From Novosphingobium sp. 9U (lineage in GTDB: Bacteria; Pseudomonadota; Alphaproteobacteria; Sphingomonadales; Sphingomonadaceae), in the NCBI RefSeq assembly GCF_902506425.1, contig NZ_LR732469.1, positions 1,057,001 to 1,121,000 on the forward strand: a DNA stretch of 64,000 nt. Direction: 5' to 3'. A program made the translations under genes and the position numbers. The notes under the pieces were generated by a model. The model was not told the origin of the DNA, did not search any database, and worked only from the letters and a program-made list of their open reading frames with translations. Of this stretch, positions 36,842 through 45,959 are shown piece by piece; position 1 is the first letter of the stretch; the number at the start of each line of letters is the position of its first letter.

Positions 36842-38158
36842 ATGATGCTGATCGCGGCCGGGTGGATATCGATCCTGCTGTTGATCGGCGGCGTCTTCCT
36901 CGATCGCACCCTGACTTCGCAGGTCACCCGCAGTTTCGACGAGCAGCTGGGCTACATGCTCACAGGCATGATCGGGTCGGCCGAGATCGGGCCGGATGGC
37001 GAAGTGTTCTTCAACCGGCCGCTTGGAGATCAGCGCTTCCTGGAGCCGAATAGCGGCCTCTACTGGCAGATCCGCGGCAAGGGGCACGAGGACTTCCCCT
37101 CCCGATCGCTGTGGGATCGCAGCCTGCAAGTGCCCGCCAATCACTTCGACACGCAGCCGCACACTTACGACAGCAAACAGTTCGCGGGTGAGCCGCTGCG
37201 CGTCATGGAGCGGTCGATCATCCTGCCCGGCAGCCAAACCGAGTGGATGTTCACCGTCGCCGCCAGCCGCGAGCAACTGGACGAGCAGTTGAAGTCGATC
37301 CGCTCGATCCTGTTCTACAGCTTCCTGGGGCTGGGCCTGGGTCTGATGGCGATGGCAGGGATCCAGACCTGGTACGGCCTGTTCCCGTTGCGCCATGTCC
37401 GGCGCGCGATCCGGCGCCTGCGCACCACTGGCGCCTCCAAGGTCACTGAGCCCTTGCCGCAGGAAGTGCAGCCCCTCGTCGAGGAACTCAACGCGCTGCT
37501 CGAACACACCGATCGCCAGGCCGAGGAGGCGCGCACGCACGCCGGCAATCTGGCGCATGCGCTGAAGACGCCGCTCACCGTCGTGATGAACGCGGCCACC
37601 GCGCGTGCGCCGGACCTTGGAGATACGGTGATCCGCGAGGCCGCCGTGATGCGCCGTCAGGTCGACCACCACCTCGCACGGGCGAGGGCGGTCGGGCGCC
37701 GTGCCGCCGGGCTCTCGCGCGCAGGTGTGTGGTCCAGCCTGGAGGCGGTGCTGCGCGCGGTCGAGCGTCTCCATGCCGGAACCCGCTTCGACCTTGCCGG
37801 CAACCATGACGCCATGGTCGGGCTGGAGAAGCAGGACTTGGAAGAACTGCTCGGCAACGTGATCGAGAACGCGGCCAAGTATGGGGGCGGCAGCGTCTTC
37901 GTCACCGTCGACGAGACCAAGGACCCGCGCTGGTGCGAAATCTGGATCGAAGACGACGGGATGGGTATCCCCGAAGCCGAGCGCACGCGGATCTTCGATC
38001 GGGGTGCCAGGCTGGACACGGGTAAGCCAGGGACGGGCCTCGGCCTTGCGATTGTGCGCGATGTGGCGGAAATCTACGGCGGCAGCGTCGAACTGGACGA
38101 GAGCGAGGATCTGGGCGGGCTGCTGGTAAAGCTTAAGCTGCCGCGGGCGGTGGGTTAG
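36842..38158 (+). CDS. Sensor histidine kinase (PhoQ/PhoR-like)
   Basis: A 438-residue membrane kinase: first helix at residues 5-24, a periplasmic sensor domain of about 130 residues, a second helix (ILFYSFLGLGLGLMAMAG), a HAMP-like linker, the dimerisation helix NLAHALKTPLTVVMNAA with the phospho-His, and the ATPase domain (NVIENAAKYG; DDGMGIPEAERTRIFDRG; PGTGLGLAIV). The frame is open upstream of ATG 36842 (RGTGSLARR), but no conventional start is present there. Cognate kinase of the regulator at 36013. Confidence 0.92.
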   Translation: MMLIAAGWISILLLIGGVFLDRTLTSQVTRSFDEQLGYMLTGMIGSAEIGPDGEVFFNRPLGDQRFLEPNSGLYWQIRGKGHEDFPSRSLWDRSLQVPANHFDTQPHTYDSKQFAGEPLRVMERSIILPGSQTEWMFTVAASREQLDEQLKSIRSILFYSFLGLGLGLMAMAGIQTWYGLFPLRHVRRAIRRLRTTGASKVTEPLPQEVQPLVEELNALLEHTDRQAEEARTHAGNLAHALKTPLTVVMNAATARAPDLGDTVIREAAVMRRQVDHHLARARAVGRRAAGLSRAGVWSSLEAVLRAVERLHAGTRFDLAGNHDAMVGLEKQDLEELLGNVIENAAKYGGGSVFVTVDETKDPRWCEIWIEDDGMGIPEAERTRIFDRGARLDTGKPGTGLGLAIVRDVAEIYGGSVELDESEDLGGLLVKLKLPRAVG

Positions 38159-38201
38159 CGCTCGGTGGATCGGGGCTGACAGCTAGCCGACAACCCGAGC
38201 C

Positions 38202-38528
38202 TCAAACCCCAGCCTTGGCCCGTTCATGATGCCGGATCACCTCGTCGATGATGAACCGCAGGAACTTCTCGCCGAAATCGGGATCGAGTTGCGCTTCCTC
38301 GGCCAGCTTGCGCAGACGTGCGATCTGGCGTTCCTCGCGCCCCGGATCGGACGCGGGCAGGCTGGTCTGTGCCTTGTAGGCACCCACCGCCTGGGTGATG
38401 CGGAAGCGCTCGGCCAACATGTGGATCAGCGCGGCGTCGATGTTGTCGATGCTGGCGCGATAGCCGGCGAGCACCGGATCTGCTGCTGACTTCAGGGCGG
38501 GTTCGGGGCTGGACGCGGGCTCGCTCAT
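38202..38528 (-). CDS. Chorismate mutase (AroQ class)
   Basis: A 108-residue all-helical AroQ-type protein: YRASIDNIDAALIHMLAERFRITQAVGAYKAQ gives the first long helix with active-site Arg/Lys positions, REERQIARLRKLAEEAQ the next Arg, and FLRFIIDEVIRHHERAK the last helix. It converts chorismate to prephenate for Phe/Tyr synthesis. ATG 38528 is chosen; in-frame upstream ATGs would add a low-complexity leader. Divergent from the polyprenyl synthase gene, with about 90 bases between. Confidence 0.88.
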   Translation of the reverse strand: MSEPASSPEPALKSAADPVLAGYRASIDNIDAALIHMLAERFRITQAVGAYKAQTSLPASDPGREERQIARLRKLAEEAQLDPDFGEKFLRFIIDEVIRHHERAKAGV

Positions 38529-38618
38529 GGGGCGAGCCGCTAGCATGGTCGCACGTGCAATTCCACTGGCGGCTTTCGCGCTTGCCATGCGCCCCTGTAG
38601 CCTCCATGTCGCACCGCA

Positions 38619-39635
38619 ATGAGCGCTGAAGTCGTACCGCTGCGCACGCGCGGAGCCGAACCCTCGCTGTCGCCCATGCTTGCGCTGACCGCGCAAGGCA
38701 TGAACAGCGTCAATGCCGTGATCCTCGACCGGATGCAGAGCGAGGTGCCGTTGATCCCGGCGCTCGCCGGGCACCTGATCTCGGGCGGAGGGAAACGGCT
38801 GCGCCCGATGCTGACCGTTGCCGGCGCAGAGCTGTGCGGCTACCAGGGCACGCGCCACCACAAGCTGGCCGCTGCGGTGGAGTTCATCCACACCGCCACG
38901 CTGCTGCACGACGACGTGGTTGACGGGTCCGACTTGCGCCGCGGCAAGGCGGCCGCCAACATCGTATTCGGCAACCCCGCCACGGTGCTGGTCGGCGATT
39001 TCCTGTTCACCCGCTCGTTCGAGCTGATGGTGGAGGACGGCAGCCTCAAGGTCCTCAAAATCCTGTCCAAGGCCGCTTCGATCATCGCCGAGGGCGAGGT
39101 CGACCAACTCGTCGCCCAGCGCCATGTCGAGACCAGCGAGGAGCGCTATCTCTCGATCATCGGCTCCAAGACGGCGGCACTGTTCGCTGCGGCCACCCGC
39201 ATCGCAGCCGTCGTCGCGGAGAAGAGCGAGGCGGAGGAGAAGGCGCTCGACGCCTACGGCCGCAACCTGGGCATCGCGTTCCAGCTGGTAGACGACGCGA
39301 TCGATTACGATTCTCACGCCGAGGAGAGCGGCAAGAGCAAGGGCGACGACTTCCGCGAGGGCAAGATGACCCTGCCGGTGATCCTCGCCTACGCGCGGGG
39401 TGATGCCGAGGAGCGCAAGTTCTGGCAGGACGCGATCGCCGGCTTCCGCACTGATGACGACGATCTCGCGCACGCGGTCAAGCTAATCAACCGCCATGAC
39501 TGCGTGGAAGCCACGCGCGAGCGGGCTCGGCATTTCGCGCAGCGCGCGATCGATGCGATCGCGGGCTTTCCCGCGGGAGCGGCGAGGAACGCGATGGCGC
39601 AGGCAGCGTTGTTCGCGGTGGCGCGGCGGTATTGA
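38619..39635 (+). CDS. ispB: Polyprenyl diphosphate synthase (octaprenyl/decaprenyl type)
   Basis: A 338-residue trans-prenyltransferase. The first Asp-rich motif is D98-D99-x-x-D102 (LLHDDVVDGSDLRRGK), the second D225-D226-x-x-D229 (LVDDAIDYD); GGGKRLRPML is the IPP-binding loop. It builds the long isoprenoid tail of ubiquinone (Q10 in sphingomonads, as generally known). Start ATG at 38619. An inverted-repeat pair follows the gene. Confidence 0.94.
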   Translation: MSAEVVPLRTRGAEPSLSPMLALTAQGMNSVNAVILDRMQSEVPLIPALAGHLISGGGKRLRPMLTVAGAELCGYQGTRHHKLAAAVEFIHTATLLHDDVVDGSDLRRGKAAANIVFGNPATVLVGDFLFTRSFELMVEDGSLKVLKILSKAASIIAEGEVDQLVAQRHVETSEERYLSIIGSKTAALFAAATRIAAVVAEKSEAEEKALDAYGRNLGIAFQLVDDAIDYDSHAEESGKSKGDDFREGKMTLPVILAYARGDAEERKFWQDAIAGFRTDDDDLAHAVKLINRHDCVEATRERARHFAQRAIDAIAGFPAGAARNAMAQAALFAVARRY

Positions 39636-39646
39636 GCGGGCGTTGC

Positions 39647-39755
39647 GGGCGGGCTTCGACGAGCTCAGCCCAGGCGGTGTGGGGGTAAACCGCTAGCAGG
39701 TTAAGACAAGCGCCTGCCTTCAACACCGCCAGGGCTGAGCCTGTCGAAGCCCGCC
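39647..39755. repeat. Inverted pair of dispersed repeats downstream of ispB
   Basis: The left arm contains GGGCTTCGACGAGCTCAGCC and AGGCGGTGT (39651-39680); the right arm is the near-perfect inverse (AACACCGCC at 39722-39730; GGGCTGAGCCTGTCGAAGCC at 39733-39752). About 40 bases separate them. The same arm type recurs at 63242-63380. It lies between the convergent ispB and the small acidic protein gene. Confidence 0.75.
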
Positions 39756-39841
39756 AGCCAACCCCTCGAACAGCGCCCAAGAAAAAAGGGAGCGGCAACA
39801 CACCGCTCCCTCCTGAATTCCGAACCCGGATCAGCTCCGGC

Positions 39842-40048
39842 TCAGTCCTCTTCTTCTTCCTCTTCGTCGACTTCCAGCGCCTCTTCCTCGTCGCTGTCGA
39901 GGGCCTCGTCAATGGCTTCCGAGATGAGATCCAGCGCGTCGTAATCGGCGGTGTATTCGGCGGTGTCGCCGTTCGCATCCTCGATGGTGATGCGGTAATC
40001 CTCGCCCTTGCGGACGATGTTGAATGTCGCCAGTTCCTTGATGGCCAT
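39842..40048 (-). CDS. Small acidic protein, 68 aa
   Basis: A 68-residue protein: MAIKELATFNIVRKGEDYRI start, then ITIEDANGDTAEYTADYDAL, and a tail made almost wholly of Asp/Glu (from residue 50, ending EEEEEED). The N-terminal half looks like a small beta domain; the tail could bind basic proteins or mimic DNA. I do not recognise a named family. ATG 40048 is the start of the conserved-looking part; the longer frame upstream is antisense to hrpB. Confidence 0.7.
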   Translation of the reverse strand: MAIKELATFNIVRKGEDYRITIEDANGDTAEYTADYDALDLISEAIDEALDSDEEEALEVDEEEEEED

Positions 40049-40204
40049 GCCTGCTCTCCGTGAAGGTGTCGTCCGGGAGCGTGAACCGTGGCGGGCGCGA
40101 TTGGTTGCAGGCCGGCACGCGCAAATCGATGAAAGATCACGCATGTCCGTCCGGCTCGGCGCGGGCCTTGGCCGCGAGCGCATGCCTGTACTAGAGGCTG
40201 TCGC

Positions 40205-42670
40205 GTGAGCGACCTGCCGATCCATGCCGTGCTGCCCGATCTCCTCGCCGCCCTGGCCGAGCCCGGCGCGGCCGTGCTGGTGGCCCCGCCGGGTGCGGGC
40301 AAGACGACCGCGGTTGCACCTGCGTTGCTCGCGCAGCCCTGGTGTGCCGGGCAGGTCATCCTGCTCTCGCCGCGCCGGGTCGCCGCGCGCGCCGCGGCAG
40401 AGCGCATGGCGGAGGCTTTGGGAGAGAAGGCGGGCGAGACCATCGGCTACCTCACCCGCCTCGACAGCAAACGATCGGCGCGCACGCGCGTGCTCGTGAT
40501 GACCGAGGCGATCTTCGTGGCGACGATCCTCGACGATCCGGAGCTCGCCGGCACTTCGGCAGTGCTGTTCGACGAAGCGCACGAACGCCATCTCGACTCA
40601 GATCTCGGCCTTGCGCTCGCCATCGAGTGTCGCGAGGTGCTGCGGCCCGACTTGCGGCTCTGCGTCATGTCGGCAACGATCGACGGCGCGCGGTTTGCCA
40701 GTCTGCTCGGCGGCGCTCCTGTGGTGGAAAGCGAGGGCAGGGCGCACCCGCTTGCGATCCGCTGGCTGGGGTCCGCGCCCGAGAAGCGCATCGACGACGC
40801 CGTGACCTCAGCGATCCTCGCCGCCTGGCGCGAGGAGCGAGGCGATATCCTCGCCTTCCTGCCCGGCGTCGGCGAGATCGGGCGGGTGCAGACGCAGCTT
40901 GGCGAGAAGCTGCCGTCGGCCTTGGTCCTGCCGCTCCACGGGCAATGCGAACCTGCCGCGCAACGCGCTGCAATCCGCCGCGATCCGGAAGGTCGGCGGC
41001 GGATCGTGCTGGCGACCGCAATCGCCGAGACATCCCTGACCCTGGACGGCGTGAGCGTGGTGGTCGACGCGGGCCTGTCCCGGCGTGCCGAATTCGACCG
41101 CGCGGCCGGCGTGACCCGTCTCGTCACCCATCGCGCCAGCCGGGCCGCCGCTGCCCAGCGTGCCGGTCGCGCAGCCCGCCAGGGTTCGGGCGTCGCGTAC
41201 CGCCTGTGGGAGGAAGCGGCGCATCCGGGCCGGCCGGAGTTCGATCCGCCAGAGATCCAGACTTCCGACCTGGCCCCGCTCACGCTCTCGCTCGCGCAAT
41301 GGGGCAGCGAGGATCCGGCGGCGCTCGCCTGGCTCGATCCGCCACCGCAGCCCTCGATCACCGCGGCCCGAGCGAAGCTGGAGGCGCTTGGCGCGCTGGA
41401 GCGGCGTACCGGTGGCGCCGGCTGGCAGATCACCGCCTTCGGGCGTGCGGTCGCCAGCCTGCCGATGGATCCCTCGCAAGCGGCCATGGTGCTGCGCGGT
41501 GCGGCGCTGGGCGAGGCGGACACCGCCGCGCGCCTCGCGCTGCTGCTACAGGAGAAGGGCCTGGGTGGTCGTAGCGACGACCTGGCTCAACGCCTCTCCC
41601 GCTGGAACGGCGAGCGACATGCGCGCGCCGATGCCTCGCGGAAATTGGCGGCAGGCTGGGCTCGTCGTGCGCGCGCGCTCGTGCAGCCCACCGCCCGCCA
41701 GGGCGAGGTGTCGCCTGCGATCCTGTTGGCGCTCGGCTATCCCGATATGCTGGCACGACGGCGCGATGCCGCTGGGGAGAACTGGCTTTCCGCGGGCGGG
41801 CGGGGCTACATCCTCGACCCTGTTTCCCCACTCGCGACGAGCGAGTGGCTGGTGATCGGCGATGCGCAGGGGCAGGCCAAAGGCGCGCGGATCCTGGCCG
41901 GCTTGCCGCTGACGACCGCCGACATCGAAGCCTGGCTGGCCGACCGCATCGAGCGGCGCTCCGTCCTGCGCTGGATCGACGAGGAGGGCCGGGTAGAGGC
42001 GCGGCTCGAGCGGCGGATCGGCGCCATCACGCTGGCCACCGGGCCCGATCCTGCACCCGATCCCGCAGCCATCCGCGATTTCCTGCTCGACCGCGTGCGC
42101 GAAGGCGGCCTGTCGCTGGTGCCGCTGGGCAAGGGCGCGCGGGCCTTGCTCGACCGTGCGCGCTACGCCGGGATCGAGGCGCTATCGACAGAGGCCCTGC
42201 TTCGTGACCTTCCGGAGTGGCTCGGCCCCTTGCTGGCCCGGCGGCTCGACGCCGTGGACGCCGGCGCCTTGCACCAGGCCTTGCGCGATCGGCTCACGTG
42301 GGAGGACCAGCAGCGCCTCGAGCGGCTCGCCCCGCCCGAGTTCGTCAGCCCGGCAGGCGCGCATCACGCGATCGATTACGAGGATGACGGCGGTCCGTCG
42401 GTCGAGGTGCGGGTGCAGGCGCTGTTCGGGCTCGATCGCCACCCCAATTTCGGCAGCCCCCCGCAACCTTTGCTGCTCAAGCTGACCTCACCTGCCGGGC
42501 GTCCCTTGCAGACGACGCGAGACCTGCCCGGCTTCTGGCGCGGCTCGTGGCGCGACGTCCAGCGGGACATGAAGGGCCGCTACCCCCGCCACCGGTGGCC
42601 CGACGAACCCTGGCGCGAAGACCCCAGCCTGAAGACGCGCAACGCGTTCGAGGCATCCAAGCGCTCTTGA
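40205..42670 (+). CDS. hrpB: ATP-dependent helicase HrpB
   Basis: An 821-residue DEAH-box helicase. Walker A APPGAGKTT (near residue 30), DEAH at 123-126, motif III MSATID, motif VI QRAGRAARQG, followed by HA2 and the HrpB C-terminal domain (FWRGSWRDVQRDMKGRYPRHRWPDEP). GTG start at 40205. HrpB is a putative RNA helicase, linked in some bacteria to peptidoglycan-synthase partners; its cellular role is not settled. Confidence 0.94.
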   Translation: MSDLPIHAVLPDLLAALAEPGAAVLVAPPGAGKTTAVAPALLAQPWCAGQVILLSPRRVAARAAAERMAEALGEKAGETIGYLTRLDSKRSARTRVLVMTEAIFVATILDDPELAGTSAVLFDEAHERHLDSDLGLALAIECREVLRPDLRLCVMSATIDGARFASLLGGAPVVESEGRAHPLAIRWLGSAPEKRIDDAVTSAILAAWREERGDILAFLPGVGEIGRVQTQLGEKLPSALVLPLHGQCEPAAQRAAIRRDPEGRRRIVLATAIAETSLTLDGVSVVVDAGLSRRAEFDRAAGVTRLVTHRASRAAAAQRAGRAARQGSGVAYRLWEEAAHPGRPEFDPPEIQTSDLAPLTLSLAQWGSEDPAALAWLDPPPQPSITAARAKLEALGALERRTGGAGWQITAFGRAVASLPMDPSQAAMVLRGAALGEADTAARLALLLQEKGLGGRSDDLAQRLSRWNGERHARADASRKLAAGWARRARALVQPTARQGEVSPAILLALGYPDMLARRRDAAGENWLSAGGRGYILDPVSPLATSEWLVIGDAQGQAKGARILAGLPLTTADIEAWLADRIERRSVLRWIDEEGRVEARLERRIGAITLATGPDPAPDPAAIRDFLLDRVREGGLSLVPLGKGARALLDRARYAGIEALSTEALLRDLPEWLGPLLARRLDAVDAGALHQALRDRLTWEDQQRLERLAPPEFVSPAGAHHAIDYEDDGGPSVEVRVQALFGLDRHPNFGSPPQPLLLKLTSPAGRPLQTTRDLPGFWRGSWRDVQRDMKGRYPRHRWPDEPWREDPSLKTRNAFEASKRS

Positions 42671-42702
42671 TTTGATCAGCGATTCCGGGGCAAAGCGGAT
42701 GC

Positions 42703-42981
42703 ATGAGTGCAAGCATCTACCAGCGCCCGAAGAACGCCATGCAGTCCGGCAAGGCCTTGATCGACCAGTGGGTCCTCGAGTTCGCGCCCGCCGAGGCGAA
42801 GAAGCCCGATCCCTTGATGGGCTGGGCCGGCTCTGGCGACACCCAGCAGCAGGTCACGCTTCGCTTCCCGACCAAGGAAGACGCGCTCGCCTATGCAGAG
42901 CGCTACGGCATCGAGGTGATCGTGCACGCAACCCCGCCGCGCCGCCTGAAGCTTCAAGCATATGCGGATAACTTCCGCTGA
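42703..42981 (+). CDS. NADH dehydrogenase accessory subunit, NDUFS4-like (ETC complex I conserved region)
   Basis: A 92-residue homologue of mitochondrial NDUFS4, an accessory subunit found in alphaproteobacterial complex I. The family run W-x-LEF, PLMGWAGSGDTQQQVTLRFPTKEDALAYAERYGI is clear. It stabilises the NADH-oxidising arm. It is far from the nuo operon, as is usual for this gene. It follows hrpB by about 30 bases. Confidence 0.92.
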   Translation: MSASIYQRPKNAMQSGKALIDQWVLEFAPAEAKKPDPLMGWAGSGDTQQQVTLRFPTKEDALAYAERYGIEVIVHATPPRRLKLQAYADNFR

Positions 42982-43037
42982 GGTCTTTCGGCTTGGCGCT
43001 CTGGACAAGCGCCGGCTGAGCCGCCATATGCGCCGCC

Positions 43038-43127
43038 GGGAGTCGGGTGGACGTTTGCGTTCGCCAACTTGGTCAGGTCCGGAAGGAAGCAGCCACAACG
43101 GATTGCGACGGGTCGCTCGGCTCCTTT
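43038..43127 (+). ncRNA. ffs: Signal recognition particle RNA, small bacterial type
   Basis: The universal SRP tetraloop-helix 8 sequence GGTCAGGTCCGGAAGGAAGC is at 43071-43090, followed by AGCC. Outer ends GGAGTCG (43039-43045) and CGGCTCC (43118-43124) pair, and TTTTCC follows, giving a stem-loop of about 90 bases. It joins Ffh for co-translational targeting. The position directly upstream of dnaX is common in alphaproteobacteria. Ends are approximate to a few bases. Confidence 0.93.
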
Positions 43128-43166
43128 TCCCCTGACAAGTCGGCCTCCAGGCCCTACCTTCCAGCG

Positions 43167-44990
43167 ATGGACGAATCCCGCGACATGTTCGGCGACACGC
43201 CTCCCTGGGACACGGGCTCGGGACAGCCGGACGGTGACGCTGGCCCTAGTGCAGCCGAGTTGGAGGCAGCTGGACAGTCCTCGTTGTTTGGTGGCCCGGC
43301 ACCAGCCGCTGCGCCTTCTCGGGTGGCCGAAAGCCCCACTTCGGTAGATCCAACGCCGCCTGCAACTTCGGCACCTGCTCAGCCCTACCGCGTGCTCGCG
43401 CGCAAATACCGGCCGCAGACCTTTGCCGAGTTGATCGGGCAAGAGGCCATGGTCCGCACCCTCGCCAACGCGATCAAGCGCGACCGGCTTGCCCACGCCT
43501 TCCTGATGACCGGCGTGCGCGGGGTCGGCAAGACTTCCACCGCGCGGCTGATCGCCAAGGCGCTCAATTGCATCGGTACGGACGGAAAGGGCGGTCCCAC
43601 GATCGACCCGTGCGGCCAGTGCGAGCTGTGCACTGCCATCGCCGAAGGGCGGCATATCGATGTGATCGAGATGGACGCCGCCAGCCACACCGGCGTCGAC
43701 GACGTGCGAGAGATCATCGAGGCGGTGCGCTACGCTGCCGTCTCGGCGCGCTACAAGATCTACATCATCGACGAAGTCCACATGCTGTCGCGCAATGCAT
43801 TCAATGCCTTGCTTAAGACACTTGAGGAACCGCCCGCGCACGTGAAGTTCCTCTTCGCTACGACCGAGGTGGACAAGCTGCCGGTTACCGTCCTGTCGCG
43901 CTGCCAGCGCTTCGACTTGCGTCGGATCCCTTCACCGCTGCTGGCCGAACATTTCGCACATGTTTGCCGCAGCGAAGGCGTCAGCGCCGAGGACGAGGCG
44001 CTGGCGATGGTCGCGGCCGCTGCTGAAGGCTCTGTTCGCGACGGCCTGTCGATTCTCGACCAGGCGATCGCACACGCCGATCTTGATGGTGAAGGCCTGG
44101 TCCAGGCCGCGCGCGTGCGCGACATGCTGGGCCTCGCCGACAAGAGCGCACAACGCAGCCTGCTCGATGCCGTGCTGCAGGGTGACGGGCCGGGATTGCT
44201 CGAGCGCGTGGCGCAGCAGTTCGCGCTCGGAGTGGAACCGATCGCGCTGGTGCGCGGCGTGATGAACCTCGTGCACCGCATCACCGTGGCGCAAGTCAGC
44301 GGCAATGCCGCCGATGCGCCATCGGCGGAGGAACGCGAAGCGATCGAGGCCTGGGCGAAGGCGCTGGCCGCCGGGCAGCTTCATCGCCTGTGGCAGCTGC
44401 TGCTCAAGGGCCACGAAGAGGTCAAGTCCGCGCCCGACCCGCTGATCGCCGCCCAGATGGCGCTGCTCCGCGTCATGCACGCGGCCGACTTGCCCGATCC
44501 GGGCATGCTGGCGCGCAAGCTGGAGGAGATCGCCAGTCGTCCGGCTTTGGCCGCGCCGTCCGGAGAGAGCGGCGCCGCGCCCGCATCCCTGCAGCCGGCG
44601 ATGGCCTGGGAGCCGCTAGTCGAACTCGTCGAACGCGAGATCGGCCTTGGCATGGCGACGACGATGCGCCTGCAGGTCCGCGTGGTCGAGCTTGGCCACG
44701 GTATACTCCGCTTCGCGCAGCCCCCCGGCTTCAATGAGGACATCGCCGGGATGCTCAAGAGCGCGCTGGCGAAAGCGACGGGTGCGCCATGGCAGGTCGA
44801 GCGCTGCGCCGAGGGCGGCGCCCCGACGCTGGAGGAGCAGAAGGACGCGCACAAGGCCGCTGCCGGAGAGGCGAGGCGCCGCGCGCCGATCGTCGCGGCG
44901 GCGCTGGCCGCCTTCCCCGAAGCCGAACTGATCGAACCGGATGACCGCCAGGCCGCAAGCGGCGGCGGCTTCCGCAATTGGAGACGTTGA
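43167..44990 (+). CDS. dnaX: DNA polymerase III subunit gamma/tau
   Basis: A 607-residue clamp-loader ATPase. A Pro/Ala-rich leader precedes YRVLARKYRPQTFAELIGQ; Walker A GVRGVGKTS (about 117-125), the four-Cys zinc module (NCIG...CGQCELC), and IIDEVHMLS follow. The C-terminal third is the tau tail. ATG 43167 is used since an upstream frame to 43047 would run through the SRP RNA. ybaB begins at 44992 immediately after its stop. Confidence 0.94.
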   Translation: MDESRDMFGDTPPWDTGSGQPDGDAGPSAAELEAAGQSSLFGGPAPAAAPSRVAESPTSVDPTPPATSAPAQPYRVLARKYRPQTFAELIGQEAMVRTLANAIKRDRLAHAFLMTGVRGVGKTSTARLIAKALNCIGTDGKGGPTIDPCGQCELCTAIAEGRHIDVIEMDAASHTGVDDVREIIEAVRYAAVSARYKIYIIDEVHMLSRNAFNALLKTLEEPPAHVKFLFATTEVDKLPVTVLSRCQRFDLRRIPSPLLAEHFAHVCRSEGVSAEDEALAMVAAAAEGSVRDGLSILDQAIAHADLDGEGLVQAARVRDMLGLADKSAQRSLLDAVLQGDGPGLLERVAQQFALGVEPIALVRGVMNLVHRITVAQVSGNAADAPSAEEREAIEAWAKALAAGQLHRLWQLLLKGHEEVKSAPDPLIAAQMALLRVMHAADLPDPGMLARKLEEIASRPALAAPSGESGAAPASLQPAMAWEPLVELVEREIGLGMATTMRLQVRVVELGHGILRFAQPPGFNEDIAGMLKSALAKATGAPWQVERCAEGGAPTLEEQKDAHKAAAGEARRRAPIVAAALAAFPEAELIEPDDRQAASGGGFRNWRR

Positions 44991-44991
44991 A

Positions 44992-45327
44992 ATGAAATCT
45001 ATGGAAGAGATGATCAAGGCCGCGCAAGCCGCCGCCGAGACCATCCAAAAGCAAATGACCGAAACGCAAGGCAAGCTCGACGGCATCGAGGTCGAGGGCT
45101 TGTCGGGTGGCGGTCTGGTCAAGATCCGCTGCTCCGCCAAGGGTCGCGTGATCGGCGTGGCCATCGACGACAGCCTGATGCAGGCGAGCGAGAAGCCGAT
45201 CCTCGAAGACCTGATCGCCGCCGCTTACAACGACGCCCGCGTGAAGGCGGACAGCGTCGCGGGCGAGGAAATGGCGAAGGCGCAGCAGGGCATGGGCTTG
45301 CCGCCGGGCTTCAACCTGCCGTTTTGA
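44992..45327 (+). CDS. ybaB: YbaB/EbfC nucleoid-associated protein
   Basis: A 111-residue helix-strand-helix protein: MEEMIKAAQAAAETIQKQMTETQ, then GLSGGGLVKIRCSAKGRVIGVAIDDSLM, then EDLIAAAYNDARVKADSVAGEEM. It forms a tweezer-like dimer that binds DNA. The dnaX-ybaB pair is conserved across bacteria. ATG 44992 follows the dnaX stop with one base between. Confidence 0.94.
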   Translation: MKSMEEMIKAAQAAAETIQKQMTETQGKLDGIEVEGLSGGGLVKIRCSAKGRVIGVAIDDSLMQASEKPILEDLIAAAYNDARVKADSVAGEEMAKAQQGMGLPPGFNLPF

Positions 45328-45341
45328 TCACGCCATAGGCG

Positions 45342-45899
45342 ATGCCGGGCGAAGGCTTGGAGCCGGCGGCGACCACGTCGTCGTTCAGGCGAGAGCAGCG
45401 CGGCGTCGCTATCGGCATGGGCGCAGCGCTGGGCATTGCGGTGATCGCCCTGGGCCTGGCGGTCTGGGCTGGCAAGGGCACTGCGGTCGATCCCTTCGCC
45501 GAACGGCTGCAATGGACGCTGCGCGCCGATGGCTTTGTCGTGATCTGGTTGGTCGCGACCGTTGCCAATGTCGCTCGCCAGCGCTTCTTCTCCGAGCAGG
45601 ATATCGCCGGCAGCGGTTCGACCGATGCCTCAGACCGGGTGCGCATGGCAAGCGCGATCACGCAGAACAGTCTCGAACAGACCGTGATTGCAATCGGCGC
45701 TCATCTGGTGGTGACGGCCACGTTCGATGCGTCCCAGACGATTGTCGCGACCTTGGTGGCCTTGTTCTGCTTGGGCCGGCTCTTGTTCTGGGCCGGGTAC
45801 AGCCGAGGCGCCCATGGAAGGGCGCTGGGTTTCGCGCTTACCTTCTATCCCAGCGTGCTCGCGCTGGTAGCAAGCCTCGGCGCTTTGACCTTCACCTAG
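45342..45899 (+). CDS. MAPEG family membrane protein
   Basis: A 185-residue integral membrane protein with four helices: VAIGMGAALGIAVIALGLAVWA, GFVVIWLVATVANVARQRFF, ITQNSLEQTVIAIGAHLVVTATF and TLVALFCLGRLLFWAGYSRGAHGRALGF. The last part (R-x-x-F-x-x-GY-x-x-G) is the MAPEG fold hallmark. Members include glutathione transferase-like enzymes; substrate here is not known. A perfect inverted repeat follows its stop codon. Confidence 0.85.
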   Translation: MPGEGLEPAATTSSFRREQRGVAIGMGAALGIAVIALGLAVWAGKGTAVDPFAERLQWTLRADGFVVIWLVATVANVARQRFFSEQDIAGSGSTDASDRVRMASAITQNSLEQTVIAIGAHLVVTATFDASQTIVATLVALFCLGRLLFWAGYSRGAHGRALGFALTFYPSVLALVASLGALTFT

Positions 45900-45930
45900 A
45901 TCAGCCGGATGGACGGCCGTGCCATCCACA

Positions 45931-45959
45931 ACATGACGCACTGCGGCATTGCGTCATGT
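45931..45959. promoter_or_regulatory. Perfect inverted repeat upstream of lon
   Basis: ACATGACGCA (45931-45940) and TGCGTCATGT (45950-45959) are exact inverse arms separated by nine bases, 70 bases before the lon start. It could be an operator for lon or a terminator hairpin for the MAPEG gene. There is no T-tract after it. Confidence 0.6.
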
